Shown piece by piece: positions 22,841 through 35,600 of a DNA stretch of 64,000 nt. A program made the position numbers and the translations under genes. The notes beneath the pieces are model-generated. The model made no database searches. It worked only from the letters and a program-made list of their open reading frames with translations, and was not told where the DNA came from. Position 1 is the first letter of the stretch; the number at the start of each line of letters is the position of its first letter. Source of the stretch: Rostrohypoxylon terebratum (Eukaryota; Ascomycota; Sordariomycetes; Xylariales; Hypoxylaceae); NCBI GenBank assembly GCA_022497145.1, contig MU385901.1, positions 185,356-249,355 of the forward strand, read 5' to 3'.

Positions 22841-23800
22841 ATGTCCTTCTCTTCCATCTTGACATACTTCGTCGGGGGTTATGCCGCCCTCGTTCTCGCC
22901 CTATACATGATCTCCACCGTCGTGCCCGTAGCGGGCTTCGCAGCTCGATCCCTCGCCGCCTACATCTCCCTGATAATATGCGCCACCTACGGAGCCATAG
23001 CATCTATAATATTAAGAATACTCGGTCGCGAACAGATTTCGCAATGGACCACGGCACGTGCATTCAAATATATAATGGCCGCTACTACCGGCGTTACATT
23101 TGAAGTCATTGATCCGAACCGATACCTCGAGACCGTACGACCGGCCGTGTTTATCGGAAACCATCAGACCGAGCTGGATGTTCTCATGCTCGGTTGCATG
23201 TTCCCTAAATACTGCAGCGTCACTGCGAAGAAGATGTTGAAGAACGTGCCGTTCCTAGGATGGTTCATGTCGTTGAGCGGGACTATCTTCATTGATAGAA
23301 AGAACTCGAAAGACGCCAGAGGCGCGATGGCTGGTGCTGCTAAGGAGATCCAGGAGCGAAGGCAGAGCGTCTATATGTTCCCCGAAGGCACCCGTAGTTA
23401 CTACAAGGAGCCTGACCTCTTGCCCTTCAAGAAAGGCGCTTTTCATCTTGCCGTCCAAGCTGGCGTGCCAATCGTCCCGGTAGTTGTAGCTAACTACTCG
23501 CACGTGCTTTACATCAAGGGCTTGGTATTCAAGTCGGGCAAGATCCCCGTAAAAGGTATTTCGCATTCATCTCCATCTCCTAATCAGTCTCAACTCTAAC
23601 AGTTTAAAGTCCTGGACCCAATTTCTACCGTCGGGCTAAAAGCCGAGGATGTTGACGAGCTCACTCGCAGCACTCGAGAGCTCATGCTCAAGGAGATGGT
23701 GGCGTTGACTCAGAAGGTTCGAAATAAGCCCATCGAGGTGCCATCTACAAACAGCGATGGTGTCGTCCGAGCTAGTGGAGCAGAAGCAACATTGTCGTGA
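22841..23800 (+). CDS. SLC1: 1-acyl-sn-glycerol-3-phosphate acyltransferase (LPAAT)
   Basis: Exons 22841-23555 and 23610-23800 (301 aa). The intron ends at TTTAAAG, restoring KIPVKVLDPIST. It acylates lysophosphatidic acid to phosphatidic acid in ER or lipid-droplet membranes. N-terminal hydrophobic segments (about 8-30 and 38-62) anchor it. Catalytic blocks are NHQTELD (HX4D, about 107-113), GTIFIDRKN, FPEGTRS (about 180) and VPIVPVVV. Length matches yeast Slc1 (303 aa). The C-terminal tail is Ser/Asn-rich. All four LPAAT blocks are intact. Confidence 0.96.
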
Positions 23801-25889
23801 TGCATGACAGCATAATATAAAGCGCAGTGGCGTCGGACTTCCGATCGTCGCTTTTCTAACTCTACAGTATAGTGTGCTGTTACCTACCTCTTTATTAGTG
23901 GTATGAGAGCTAGCGCTAGGCATTTGCATGCGGGGATGGGAGGTATCCCTCAGAATACGAAAGGTGCATGTGCATTGATTTGATACCCCTATAAACCAAG
24001 TCGTATAAATACACACCTTCAGGGTCGTCGAAACAGAACTCCAAGTACATATCAGGGCGACGCTCGGCAAGGACGGGTTTCAAAGACTCGTTCATAATTA
24101 GGAAGCATTTATGTGTGGCACGAAACGGAGCATCAGATACGGAGTCATTGAGGGATATATTTGGGATGCTTTAATATTGCAAAAAAGCTTCTCTGATTAG
24201 ATGTTTATAGAAAAGACGTTCTAAGAGTTATGTCTCTACCCAACGAAACTCGATAATTACCGTATGTATAAGTCGTTCGATGAGACAATCGCAATCTCTT
24301 CCCTCGTGATATTCTACTATTTCGACTTAAAAATGCGCAACTACCAAGTAATACTTCGCTAAGGACCTCTATTCCAGAAAAACATGCGTCAACGAGGGGA
24401 TGGGATGAGATGAGATGGGACGGGCTTTGTTGAAGGAAGCGCCTAGCTTAACATGCGTACGCTACCGTGGTTTTTAGTGGCTGGTTTAAAGAGATCTAAG
24501 ACAACGGCTTGGAGATGGCTGTTCTACGCGCGCAACTTGGAAATCTCCGGCCCCCTTCCCGCTCTCCCGAAATCTCCTTGTTTGACCTCAATCTTGACTT
24601 ACCTTTGCTTTTGACGTAAGCGGGGTAGGAATACGATGGGTGGTGAGTTCAATTCCCATGAGCTATACATTAGGTAGTTCAAAGGATAGGTATAGAAAGG
24701 ATATACTATAGGTATGATCAAGTATTCCAAGGTTCAGGTTCCGAGAAAAGAAGTTGATGGGTCCGATCTCATCAGATTTCAGGTAACTCGCGGGGATCTG
24801 AACAGCGAACAGTGAGCAGGAAATATACCCCTGGATTTCCTTGGCACAAGCGAAGCTTAGCTTGTTTACGACGTATAGTCAAGAATTTAGTGAGCTGATC
24901 CCCACTAGCCGGAGCTGAGCGAAATCATGAATCCGTACCCCCTACATCATCTATGACGTTAGGGCTAGTGTCGTGCTTTGTGAGATCACTTTCCAGCGAG
25001 AAATTTTGATCAAAATCTGGAGTAAATTCTGCGTTGTACCTACGCGACTCATCAACTACACTGAGTACGTGGTATGTTTCGAAATTGACGCAACGGGCCT
25101 ATCCATGTTTGCTACTCCGACCTGCTACGCCGGTCGAGTATCTATCGACTAGCTCCGGCAATTTTCAGCTCACAAGTTTGGTGAGAGGACGCCAAATACG
25201 TGTGTAGTTCTATGAGCTAACTTACCCGAAAGGGAAATATTGGAAAATCCCATATGATGTAGAAGATACAAGAAACGAGACATCTTCAAGTCTTGTCACG
25301 AATAGGTAGCTGCACAAAATACGCCACTAATGATGTGCCGCCATGCCTCCAGAGATGACGAATCCATCTAGTTGGCTGAACTACTCCTGGTAGTATTTGC
25401 AAATTCGTTGATACGACTGGCTGGATGTCTTCCCAAGTCTGCTCTTTATTATGCAGCTTTCCAGGAGTTAAGGTATGCGAGGAGCTGAAATCGGTGACCT
25501 TGGACCAGGAACTCCCAGCTGGGCAAACCAGTACTTGACATTGATTCCCGTCTAGCACACCCGGATAGCCCAAGATCCACTATGGCGTCTTCACCTTCGC
25601 CGAACCTAGCCATAGCTCTTTGATCTATTGAGAGGCATCCGGTGACGTCGTACCCTGTAGCTCTAAAAACGAGCTTCCTCCTTAGAACTCCCCTCAACCG
25701 AGTCAAGGGATCATGTCCTTCGAGGGGCCTCCCATTAGTTAGCTTGTGTTTGTTCTATATAATTACCCCTCTCTCAGCTTTATCTACTGGTGGTATTTCT
25801 GTCCTGTATTCACCCCTATAGCCCTATCTTCTACCTCACACATCTCACTTCACTTAATTCTACACCTAATCAGATCCACTACCATCACC
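23801..25889. other. 2.1-kb intergenic region
   Basis: No convincing gene. Minus-strand ORFs at 25706-25449 and 25573-25286 overlap in different frames and could be pieces of one broken reading frame, but I recognise no family. 25740-25889 is a C/T-rich leader of the DDR48-like gene. Confidence 0.45.
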
Positions 25890-26786
25890 ATGTCTTACAA
25901 CGACAACAACAACGACAGCTACGGCTCAGGCAACTCTTACGGGTCGTCCCGAAACGATAACGATAACTCGTACGGGTCTTCCCGCCGAGACAACGACAAC
26001 TCATACGGATCTCGCCGTGACAACGATAACAGCTACGGCTCCTCTGACTCGTATGGGTCTAAGAACAACAATGATTCATACGGCTCCAGCAACAACGACT
26101 CGTATGGCTCGAGCAACAATGACAGTTACGGCTCCGGCAACTCCGGCCGAAACAACAACAGCAGTTCCTTCGGCTCCAGTGACAACAGTGACAGCTATGG
26201 ATCCAGCAACAACCGCCGGGGCAATGACAACTCCTACGGCTCGAACGACAACGATAGCTACGGTTCTTCCAACAACCGTAACAACAACGATTCCGACTCC
26301 TACGGGTCATCAAACCGCAACAACAACTCCAGCAGCTACGGATCCAGCAACAACGATTCTTACGGGTCTAGCAACAATGACAGCTTTGGCTCTAACAAGT
26401 CTGACCGAAACAACAACAGCAGTTCGTATGGCTCGGGCGACAACGACAACTCCTACGGTTCATCTAACTCGTATGGATCGAAGAACAACGACTCGTACGG
26501 ATCCAGCAACAATGATTCGTACGGTTCTAGCAACAACGACTCCTATGGCTCTAGCAACAAGGGTGACAGCTTCGCCGGCAAGGTGCTAGAGAGTAAGTCT
26601 TACCCCTATTCCACTCTTCGAATTGCCTGGTCTTTCACTCATATTGAGTATATCTTGATCGAGATTGGTTGAATATTTACTAATTCGATTACAGAGGTTG
26701 GCTCGGCTCTCGGAAGCGACCGCATCGAAGGAAAGGGTCGTGACAAGCGCGAGGGTGCTGGTGGATTCGGCGACAACGACTACTAA
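25890..26786 (+). CDS. DDR48-like low-complexity stress protein
   Basis: Exons 25890-26592 and 26695-26786 (264 aa). The start is MSYNDNNNDSYGSGNS; the intron has a perfect GTAAGT donor and joins VLE to KVGSALGSDRIEG. Residues 5-~225 are more than twenty imperfect repeats of D/N-S-Y-G-S-S-N-N, essentially the repeat of yeast DDR48, a DNA-damage and heat-shock induced protein. The C-terminal 40 residues (GRDKREGAGGFGDNDY) are charged and non-repetitive. There is no signal peptide or membrane segment. The S-Y-G/N-rich composition is that of intrinsically disordered, prion-like domains able to form condensates (inference). Family assignment is by repeat motif, so orthology is not proven. Confidence 0.8.
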
Positions 26787-27243
26787 GTTACTGCTGTTCC
26801 TGTACCATCAATGTGGATGTAATTAGGTCCTCGATGATACAATTCTAATTGCTAAATTAACACTAATCTATCAATGATATCCTAAGAACCCATTTAAGAG
26901 GACCATAATTCTTTCATGGGAATCCTATAAGTTGTGCTATAAGACATATTTTATTACTTAAGATACGTAAGTGCCCGATCAAGAACATCGAATTGGTAAA
27001 AACATTCGCATTTGATTGGGTTGTCCAGAGATAGTCATCTCATAAATACAACCATGAGTTTTACAACTGTCCTCAAGTTGAGGAGCATACATCTAATGAC
27101 GGCATCCACCCACCATACTACGACAAGCGCAATGACACAAAAACAAGAAATAAAAGAAAGCTGAGAAGCAACCGAGATGAAACTACCGTTGAACAATCAT
27201 CTAGGGGCTCTTAGACTGGAACAGCATAAAAGCAGACTCTCTA
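26787..27243. other. intergenic between convergent genes
   Basis: 3' flanks of the DDR48-like gene and the C2H2 gene. AT-rich; no feature seen. Confidence 0.5.
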
Positions 27244-28059
27244 TTAACCCCTAACATGATTGACCTGATTGATCATAGTGACAATCTGTACGAAGATAGT
27301 ATTCAAGGAAGCCCACTCAGCATAGTGGTCCAGATCGGGGTCAGTACTGGCAGCCCAATTCTCGAGAGCCTGCCGCCAGGCGTGCCTGCCCTCCTCGCAC
27401 TGCGACCACCACTGCCTCGTGTGCTCATCGCAGGTCATGGCGCGGGCGTACTGGAACGCCTGCTCGACCACGACATCCATCTGCTGGATATCCTGCAAGG
27501 CCCAGCGCAGCCTATCCGGCGCCACCGGCTCCGTGTGCGGGATCAGCATGAACCCCAGACACTTCAGCCTGCCTTCCAACATGGCCACGTGGATACGCAC
27601 GTTGCTCCACGCCTGCCTGATGCTAAACTCGCGGTCCCGGTCCCCCGGCGCCGGGCCCTCGCACACGGCGACGTACTCCTCGCGCTGCCGCGTCCGCAGG
27701 TGTCGCCGCAGCGACGACAGCCGGTCGTAGCTGTGCGGCTGTCCGTTCTTGCACCCGGGCCACGCGCACCGGTACCCCGCGTCGGCCGCGCTCTGCCCCC
27801 CGCCTTGGCTCTGGTTCGCCTGCATCAGGATCTCCGTCATCCTGGCGTCGTCCTCGCGGCCCAGCTGCACCGCCGCCCCGGGGAAGAAGCAGAAGCTGCC
27901 CAGGTGGCTGCTCTGCAGGTGCTCCTTGAGGCTGCGCTCCGTGAACGCGTTTCCGCATGTCGGACACGGCTCCGTGGTGCCGGTGTTGGGTGCCTTTGTG
28001 GGCTTGGTTTGCTGTTGTTTGATCATCCTTACGTACGTGGATGGTGACTCAATAGTCAA
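27244..28059 (-). CDS. C2H2-type zinc-finger protein of unknown function
   Basis: Single exon, 271 aa from the ATG-like start at 28059; MIKQQQTK at 28026 is an alternative. One clear finger, CPTCGNAF...LKEHLQSSH, lies at ~32-52. A second Cys-rich unit, CAWPGCKNG with SSLRRHLRTRQ (~98-128), has the first Cys pair and one His but ends in Arg/Gln where the last His should be. The C-terminal ~140 residues are helical and Trp-rich (WSNVRIHVAMLE, TRQWWSQCEEGRHAW) and match no family I know. Codon use is notably G/C-biased compared with its neighbours. Spurious long ORFs on the opposite strand follow from this bias. It may be a nuclear regulator; function unknown. Confidence 0.7.
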   Translation of the reverse strand: MTIESPSTYVRMIKQQQTKPTKAPNTGTTEPCPTCGNAFTERSLKEHLQSSHLGSFCFFPGAAVQLGREDDARMTEILMQANQSQGGGQSAADAGYRCAWPGCKNGQPHSYDRLSSLRRHLRTRQREEYVAVCEGPAPGDRDREFSIRQAWSNVRIHVAMLEGRLKCLGFMLIPHTEPVAPDRLRWALQDIQQMDVVVEQAFQYARAMTCDEHTRQWWSQCEEGRHAWRQALENWAASTDPDLDHYAEWASLNTIFVQIVTMINQVNHVRG

Positions 28060-28675
28060 GAGCCGGGTTGTCGTTGTCGTTGTTATTGTTGTCCTAGGAG
28101 ATGTGTGAGTAGACGGTTGGTGTTACACATCGGTAGGCACTGGGTATTTATCATCGGTGATGGAGAGACCATGAGTCTACTTCATGTTACAAACAAGGTC
28201 TGTTTTGTTTCGTAGTGTTTGGGTTGGGTTCAAACTGTGTGCCTGGGATTTTGCAATGTAAAGCTGCCTAGGAGTGTGTAAGTCTATATATGGCAGTGCC
28301 TGATTTCTTTGCCTCGGGTTTGTAATTTAGTCCTGGCCATGATATGAACCCCTTTTCGTCCGTAGTAAGTATTTCTGTTTGCTATCATCAGATTATTGAG
28401 GTATACACAGATCGTACATCCTTTTACACAGTCATCAATGCCTATCGTTTGATTCATTGCAACCTGTCAGGGATATCTTGGTATAGCATACGAAGGCATG
28501 CCTCGGAGGATTTCGGATGATTTCAAGGAAGTAAATATCCATGGATGATATCCCTTTGAGTTTTGGTGTTGTTGACCACCTGTGGTATTCGTGGTATTCA
28601 CGTAAAAAGACCTAGATAACAATCATCAGAATCGAAACTGGTTTTACTAATTAAGTATCAACGGAATATATATCC
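28060..28675. other. intergenic
   Basis: Promoter of the C2H2 gene and 3' flank of the LMBR1 gene; a GTTGTCGTTGTCGTTGTTATTGTTG tract lies at about 28066-28091. Nothing else seen. Confidence 0.5.
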
Positions 28676-30846
28676 TTATAGTCTTATCCTGCTATCGCCG
28701 CCGAACCACCGTCTGATATCTGAATCACTTCGGCCTGCTCTGTTACTACCACCACTACCTTCTCCTTCTTCATTGCCACCTATCCACTTTGGCTTCTTGA
28801 TACCTTCCCCAATATCCTGGACCCATTTCGGGGTGTCCAGAGTATCGAATGTATTCTTGAATCGGTGACCTAAGCTGGTAAAGAAATTGTCTTCCTCAGG
28901 CTCTGATTCGGCCGCGCCTGACCGAGAGGATCGCACAGTGCTTCTGACCGGATTGTCTCGGTACGAAGGTGATGTGGCAAAGGGTGTTCTATGGCCCTCG
29001 TTTCTTGCCGCGGGCATCGTCAAGATAGGAGCGGCACGGCCGTGGCCGTTCGCAGATCTAGAGGCTGCTTCGTCTAGCCTTCGGGAAATCGATGTCCCAT
29101 TCAGCTCACGTTCAATCAAATCTCGCCCCTCTCGCCACGAACCGGTACCGTAATTGATCTGGTTCTCTTCATCGTCTTCCACAATATCGCCAAACCCAAA
29201 GAATCGCTTGACTTTGCCGTACAACCCAAATAGTGTTGCGCACACAGGGACAAGAACAAAAATAGGGAACAGATAGTCAAACCACTTTCCAAGTGGTGTA
29301 AGGTTGACGTACTTCCCGAGAATATGGTAAAATGTTGTCTCTGAGTATATCTGCGGGGATAAAAATGTGACGAAGTTGTAAGATAGTGGGACGGTCAATC
29401 TAGCGACCTGACCAGCATACCAGAACGCTGACTCGTGGGCGGTGTTACGCCGAACCAGAGCGCGGCCGCGCCATACTTTGACCTCAGTTACGGAGTGAAG
29501 AGCTGCCGCGCACATATACATTATCCATAGCGCGGCGATAACTTGACCCGCGAAACCGACGCGACCACTTTCGCCTGTCCAATGGTGAACCACAGTAAAC
29601 CGGATGACCGATAACTGAGGTAAAGCCGCCTTTATCAACTCGGACCATACGATGCATGCCGAAGCCAACGCGAGGAAGGCACCGAGGAAAATGCGGAGAC
29701 AGGGAATGATATGGCAGTAGAGAAGATATCGGGTATATGGTGTAAGGATGGTGGTTTTCTCCCAAAACGACGAACCCGGGGAGCTTGCGCCAAAATCGAG
29801 TTTCTTCGAGGCTGCTGAATCTAATATTGCTTGAGTCTTGGAAGCGTCGTGAAGTAGGCGGTCCCATTCGTCAAGGTATCGCGATTTAGTATGTCTCGCG
29901 CGAGTTAGCCGACGTGTGAGGTCTGCTAAATACTTTTCAGTAATAACCGTGGGGATTATGCGACTGTCATTGTCTATCCTGGGGAGGACATTTCTTGGTC
30001 GGGATTCGGGAATATTGCAAATATCCGATAGTTCCTCAATCCAGTCCTGGAAATCTCTAGCGCTTCCCGTCTTGCGCTTACTTAATTCCGATACTTGAAC
30101 TTCTAAATCTTCTAGATTTAAAGCAGCATCCTCCATTTTCTCATACAGTTTAGGTGCGTGGCTTTGAAGTTGACGAAGTCGGCGACTGGCGCTCGAGTCT
30201 CTGAATAGATTTCGGGGAATAGCGACAAGGCCATGGCCCATGAGGTAGATGGCTAGAACAAGGGCCCAGCAATAGCCAAGTGCGAAAATCAAACCCTTCA
30301 GAGACATGAATGAAGGTCCATAGGATATAAAGAAGTACACTAGCCCAAGAACACCGGAGCCGAATACGAGCACATAGTATTGGGCATTTGAACGCAGCGA
30401 ATAGAGGATTCGGTCTTTGGGTTCGCGGTACCCGGCGTCGGAATACTCGGCAAGGATCGGGAGTATGAACCTAAGATAGCTGATGTTAGGGATCGTGTTT
30501 TTGAGTATTCATATGAAATGCGCGGCTAGAATTACCAGGTCAAGACGAAAGTCAACCAATATGAGATCCTCCACGAGACGAGCAACGCCCGAGGCGGGAG
30601 CCAGATCCCTCTAGTTGTCTCGTCGTCGGTACTAGCATTAGAAGCGAGATCAATAGGAACCAATAATACAATAGTCGCGGGTAGCCATAACGCAAAGAAG
30701 ACGGGTACCAGCAGGTATGCTGGTGTCGTTCGCAGCGGGAGGTAACGTCGCAGAATCAGGAGAACGATGAGGGAGAGAACGAGTAGCGCGACGAGCGCAA
30801 ATATCTCAGAGGGTATCGGCGACGGAGTGCTCGATATTTGTATCAT
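28676..30846 (-). CDS. LMBR1-domain multipass membrane protein
   Basis: Exons 30846-30536 and 30470-28676 (701 aa). The 65-nt intron restores LTWFILPILAEYSDAG. Transmembrane helices are predicted near residues 15-32, 42-62, 90-105, 130-150 and 160-185, then four or more between ~330 and 520. A coiled coil (LYEKMEDAALNLEDLEVQVSEL) and a long cytosolic loop separate the two halves; this is the PF04791 LMBR1 layout, closest to the LMBRD2 branch. The C-terminal ~150 residues are Ser/Arg-rich and disordered, ending in a KKPKW / RRWFGG segment. LMBR1-like proteins sit in endolysosomal or plasma membranes; the fungal member's biochemical role is not established. Confidence 0.9.
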
Positions 30847-31595
30847 ACTGGAAATCTGAGAGACGCCCCCATGAAGCGGGTTCGTGATGAAATGAATGGA
30901 AATGGTTTTAAGAAATAAGGAGATAATAATATGTAGTATTCTAGATGATAGGAGCGCGGCGATTCTCTAAAGCTTAAGTGTTAGATCCCGGACTTTGCGC
31001 TAATAAACCGCTGACGTCGGCTTGGAATTCCAGGGATAGAGCTTGTGCAACTAAGCCCTTGCAAGCGGGTCTTGTTGTCTTATTGATGATAAGAGCATGT
31101 GACCTCTAAATATCATTGGTCAAACTTTCATGTGCTAAAATGGGGCTAGTGTGGGTATCTGCATGGGCAAGTTCCACTTTCAAGTTCCAAGAGATTAAGA
31201 GATTAAGGTTTGTGGTGGTGCATTCAATTGTGGCTGAATTGCAGCATATCAATGACTTACCTGAGGTACTTAGGTACCTCCATAAAATATGGTATTAGGT
31301 TAGAAGCTAAGCAGGGATAGCTCTATGGAACAGGCTGGCCACTTAAAATCGACCCCGGATTTTTTCATATGGCTGAGGAGAGGCCAGCTATCATCGTGTA
31401 CTGATCGTGTATAAACTGTCGATCTCCTTACACACGACCAACGTACTGCAATAGGGGCTCTTTGCGCCTCACCAGGTCGACAACAACTTTTCCTTGTAGT
31501 TCAATTTGTTCTATATTCGCTTCTATCTGCATTTTGCTGCACGTCCTTTTTTTCTCACATAACTCTACTCTATTCTTCCCAGAACGAGATCCGTC
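30847..31595. other. divergent promoter region, LMBR1 gene (-) and lectin gene (+)
   Basis: Shared upstream region of two endomembrane-protein genes. It contains TACTTAGGTACCT at 31267-31279 and a C/T-rich leader from about 31480. No gene seen. Confidence 0.5.
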
Positions 31596-32676
31596 ATGTG
31601 GTTTCCAGCGCTGTCAGCCCTGTGGCTGGCGGCTACAGTTTGGGGTGCCGTGAGTCGCGACGAAGATGGAAATATCAGGACTATTTCTGTGAGTATAATG
31701 TGTGTGTGGATCAGACCATCATGGAGTCACCGCTAAAACGACCGTTCCCCCTTTTAGCTGCGAACCCATACGTTGAAGCAGCCATACCTCGATTCCGACA
31801 TGCAAAGTCGGTGGTACGATTTTGGAGGCGACACGATAGTTCGGACAGACTCGTATGTCGCCAATCATGATTATAATAACTCCGCGAACGTTCCCACTTA
31901 TCACTACGCATAGGTACATTCGTCTGACCTCGGATCGCCCGTCGCAAAATGGATGGTTATTTTCTCGTGTACCCCTGACTGCCACGAATTGGGAGATCAC
32001 TGTCGAATTCAAGATCCATGGCAAAAACCAATTATACGGCGATGGCTTCGCGATGTGGCTTACGAAAGAAAGGGGGCAAGGTGGTCCGGTCTTTGGACAT
32101 GCCGACAACTTCGAAGGTCTTGGCGTCTTCATCGATACTTACAAGAACAACCGACCCGGTGTGGTTTTCCCGTACGTCATGGCAATGGTTGGTGATGGTA
32201 AGACATCATACAACAAGGACAATGACGGAAAGGATACCGAATTTGCCGGCTGTTCTGCTCGGGGCATTCGAAATGCAAATATTCCCACCAAGCTCAAGTT
32301 GACCTACTTCCAGGATAAGTCATTAAAGTTGGAACTACAGTATAAGAATGAAGATGACTGGCAACTCTGTTTCGAGACGAGCGAACCGCCGGCGATTCCC
32401 TCTGTCACATACCTCGGATTCAGCGCCGAGACAGGCGAGTTAAGCGACAATCACGATATCATTTCTATCGACGCAAAGAACCTTTACATGACCGGAGGTA
32501 CGGCTAGTAAACCTACGCCCGGCAAGGGAAGCGCAAAGCCGGCTCAGCAGCCGGAGAGCGGTGGTAGCTGGACCTGGTTCTTCTTCAAGTTCATTATCTT
32601 TGGATTAGTAGTCGGCGGCGCGTACGTGGGTTACACGGCATACCGGGCAAACCAGAAGAGAAGCCACCGATTCTAA
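31596..32676 (+). CDS. L-type (legume-like) lectin cargo receptor, VIP36/EMP47-related
   Basis: Exons 31596-31688, 31758-31852, 31914-32676 (316 aa). A signal peptide (MWFPALSALWLAATVWGA) precedes the lumenal lectin domain. Conserved pieces are LRTHTLKQPYLD, SRWYDFGGDT, YIRLTSDRPSQNGWLFSR, GDGFAMWLTKERG and GVFIDTYKNN, with the Ca2+/mannose-binding Asp/Asn of this fold, and the Cys pair (GCSARGIRN ... WQLCFE). A single transmembrane helix near 283-303 and a short basic tail (RANQKRSHRF) follow. Such receptors cycle between ER and Golgi and help export glycoproteins. Length and layout fit the family; no coiled-coil stalk is present, so it is closer to VIP36 than to ERGIC-53. Confidence 0.93.
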
Positions 32677-35600
32677 AGGACAAATCATATGCATTTGATG
32701 TTGAGGACGTTAGGAGGTAATGCCAATAACGACACAGACGTACATACCAACACCTTATGAAACTCTGGAACTGCGATTTTCTTGCGGAGTCCCGCCGTTT
32801 CTTCATGTATTACGAGGTTGGCAGGCGTCGACTGGCAGTGTAAAACTAAAAAAGAGCAGTATTCAATGCAAAGGGAATTACAATCTAGAAATTTTCATGT
32901 CGAATAGGGTAACCTCGGCAAAACTACAACGCAATAATTACCTATATAGAACACGGGTGTTATCTATCCCTGTGTATCCATGAGGTTATATCGGATATCA
33001 GATAGTTGGTCTCTATTATAACCGGCTTAACGGCTTGAATAATCATGATTGATGATCGGAAGCTAATTCTATGATCACAATGATTACACTGAGACCGTTA
33101 CTACCAACTTCCTCGGAAACAACTCAGTTGGGTTGTTCGACGAGTCAAGTGATTGTGTAGGGTTGCACTGCGTGTCATTGTACGGCTTGCCAGGATGGCC
33201 ATCGGCGGATTCCATCCGACGATAGCATACACATTTCACGCGGCCTGAAAATGCTCCGAATTAACGTATTCGAAATGGTTGTCCAGTTTTTGGGAATGCG
33301 TCGAGTAGTATACGAGTCAAATAATTTATAGTTTCATGTGAAAACGACTGGTGGCATTCATAGTTGGGTGGTCGTGGCAGCCGGGTGGGGTGGTTATATA
33401 CCTACCTAGTACGCTTTTGTGTATGTTAGGTATGCATCACCTTAGACAATGCTATTGAAGGTAGGATGACGTCGTCATAATGATGATCTCTAAACTGTAG
33501 CTCGTCGAATGCTTCTCGCTAGTGTAGAGAAGTAGCAGGCGGTTTTTATATAATAGTAGTATGGACTTTCCAACCTTGAAGGTTCTAATGTTTACCCCTC
33601 GTCGATACGTACCTCGAGACCTAAACTAAACCCGAACGATCAATCACGCCGTGCATTGCACATTTACCTGGTAGCACGTAGTAGCGGAAGGAAGTACCCC
33701 TCTCCCCTAATATCTAACCGTCCACTCATACCACCACACAAATCATCAACTATCTCACAATACATACTGGACACACCTATCAGGTAATTTCAAATCTCGC
33801 GCACTCACCCAGATGTTCGATGACATGTTTCTAAAAAAAGGCAAGAGGAGCAAGGAGTAAGATTACACTCTCGTTTATAAAACTAAGCTATCTAGCAATG
33901 CTCCTCAGGATCTTATCTAGTTCCGATCTTGAGCAATGATGGGACCTCAGGCTTGGAACCCTCCAATATTTCACCAGCTTTTGCCAGCCCACAATTTTAA
34001 AAAGGATCCATCTACGTAATGTCTGCATGAGATTTCCTTCAGATTCAACCCAACCAGCCTGCCAGCCTGCCAGCCAACCTAAGTATTTTTTTTTTTTACT
34101 ACTGGACCTAGTAGGACCTAGGACCTGGGTACACTAGACTGCTAGGGCATCGGGAATGTCGCTAAGAGAGATGCGGCTTTTTCCCTAAGCTGCAAAACGG
34201 TTCCACGGTTCTGGCCAGTGGTTTTCCAGCGTTTCCCTCACAGCCTTCATCACCATCGACAACCCTCCCCGACCCCGCTTGTTATTGGATGATTGGCGCA
34301 GGAAAAGCAAGATACCGAGAGAAAAGGGAAGAGAGGACCCCACCTTTTCGATCCTCTCGATGGCCTAACGTGCTCCTTCTCCTCGCCTTCGACCAGCGCC
34401 TCGTTCTAAGGAATCCCACAAGCTTCGGGGCTTCCAACATGAGCCACTAAACTCCCCAACCCCTTTTGTCTTAAGAGAGGTAATACTCGAGGGTTATGTG
34501 GGCTCGTGCTACTCCCTATTCTTTTTTTTTCTTATGTGTATAGTCACATATCGTTTATCTATTATCTACATAAACAATTATTTGCTGGTAATTTGCCATT
34601 TGCTCACAGCCTCCCCAAGTTCGAATATTGAATCTCTAGACAATCTATCGCCCTTACCTACCTAGGTAAGGTAGGTAGTGAAAGGTACGGTATAATACAT
34701 ACATGATCTTCAAGACCCCTACATTACTCGAACTCACTTTGTCCTTGCACCCCTTAGCGTCCAATATTGAGGCACCTAAGGTCCTAAGGTTTTTATTCAT
34801 TGCACATTGCTATATTAGGTACCTACCTCAGGTGGGTTAGGTCTAGTTAGGTCTAGCACCTGTTTATTGATCTGTTAACTTACCTACGACAACCTTTCTA
34901 GCCCTCCCCGCTTGTCTCGCCGTCATCCAAAGGTCAGGTCTCTTCCCGCTGCGAATATTCGAAGAGTTACGGCTGTCGAAGACCTTGCTGCGCCGCATTA
35001 CACACCTACTACCCTAATTGAACACCGATGAACCCCAAGCCAATCTGATGCTTGTCGCTCTGCTCTGTGATCGCGATCGTCGAGCTTCAAAACGTCTAGC
35101 GCACCCTGCTAAATCAACTTGCGACCACACTGCTTGTTCAAATTCACCAAAGAAAGAGAGTCTGCTCTCAGCGCAAATGCTGAAGCAACTCAATTGATTG
35201 GTTCAATTGGATCGAACGGCATATAAGCTCTCTTTGTATGAGCGCAGCGGATCATTCAACTCTTAGGAAAGAGTGAATTTGTGTCCTTTTAGAAGGATTG
35301 ATTATCTTATTGCTAAATTGGATAACTACAAGCCACATCTTATAATTTAGGTCAATTACTTCCAGCTTTCTTGAAAACCTTCCGCGATCGCCGCCTTCCT
35401 CCCGATTTCATTGCGAAGGAACGACGTATATCACTACTCCGTCCCAAGTCGTTCCTCCTCTCGTCTATTCTTTTCCCTACCTGGATACGTATTTAGGTGC
35501 CACATTTAGCTATTACCTGCGTTACCTGCCGCCTGCCACCTGCCACTACTACCGAGAATCGTGAAGTGGCAAGCCACATACGTCTCATTGTTATTATTCA

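Noticed and set aside
24630..24665. GTTCAATTCCC, similar to a tRNA B box
   Set aside because: The flanking ATGGG/CCCAT pairing is only a small hairpin and no A box is at the right distance.
25890..26590. Repeat array resembling a CRISPR or satellite; also a Cys-rich reverse ORF
   Set aside because: The repeats are imperfect, in frame, and encode a DDR48-like protein; the Cys/Ser-rich reverse frame is a shadow of it.
27256..28047. 263-codon ORF on the plus strand opposite the C2H2 gene
   Set aside because: Arg/Leu/Pro/His-rich product caused by the GC-biased codon use of the real gene; the minus-strand frame contains zinc-finger spacing and well-composed helices.
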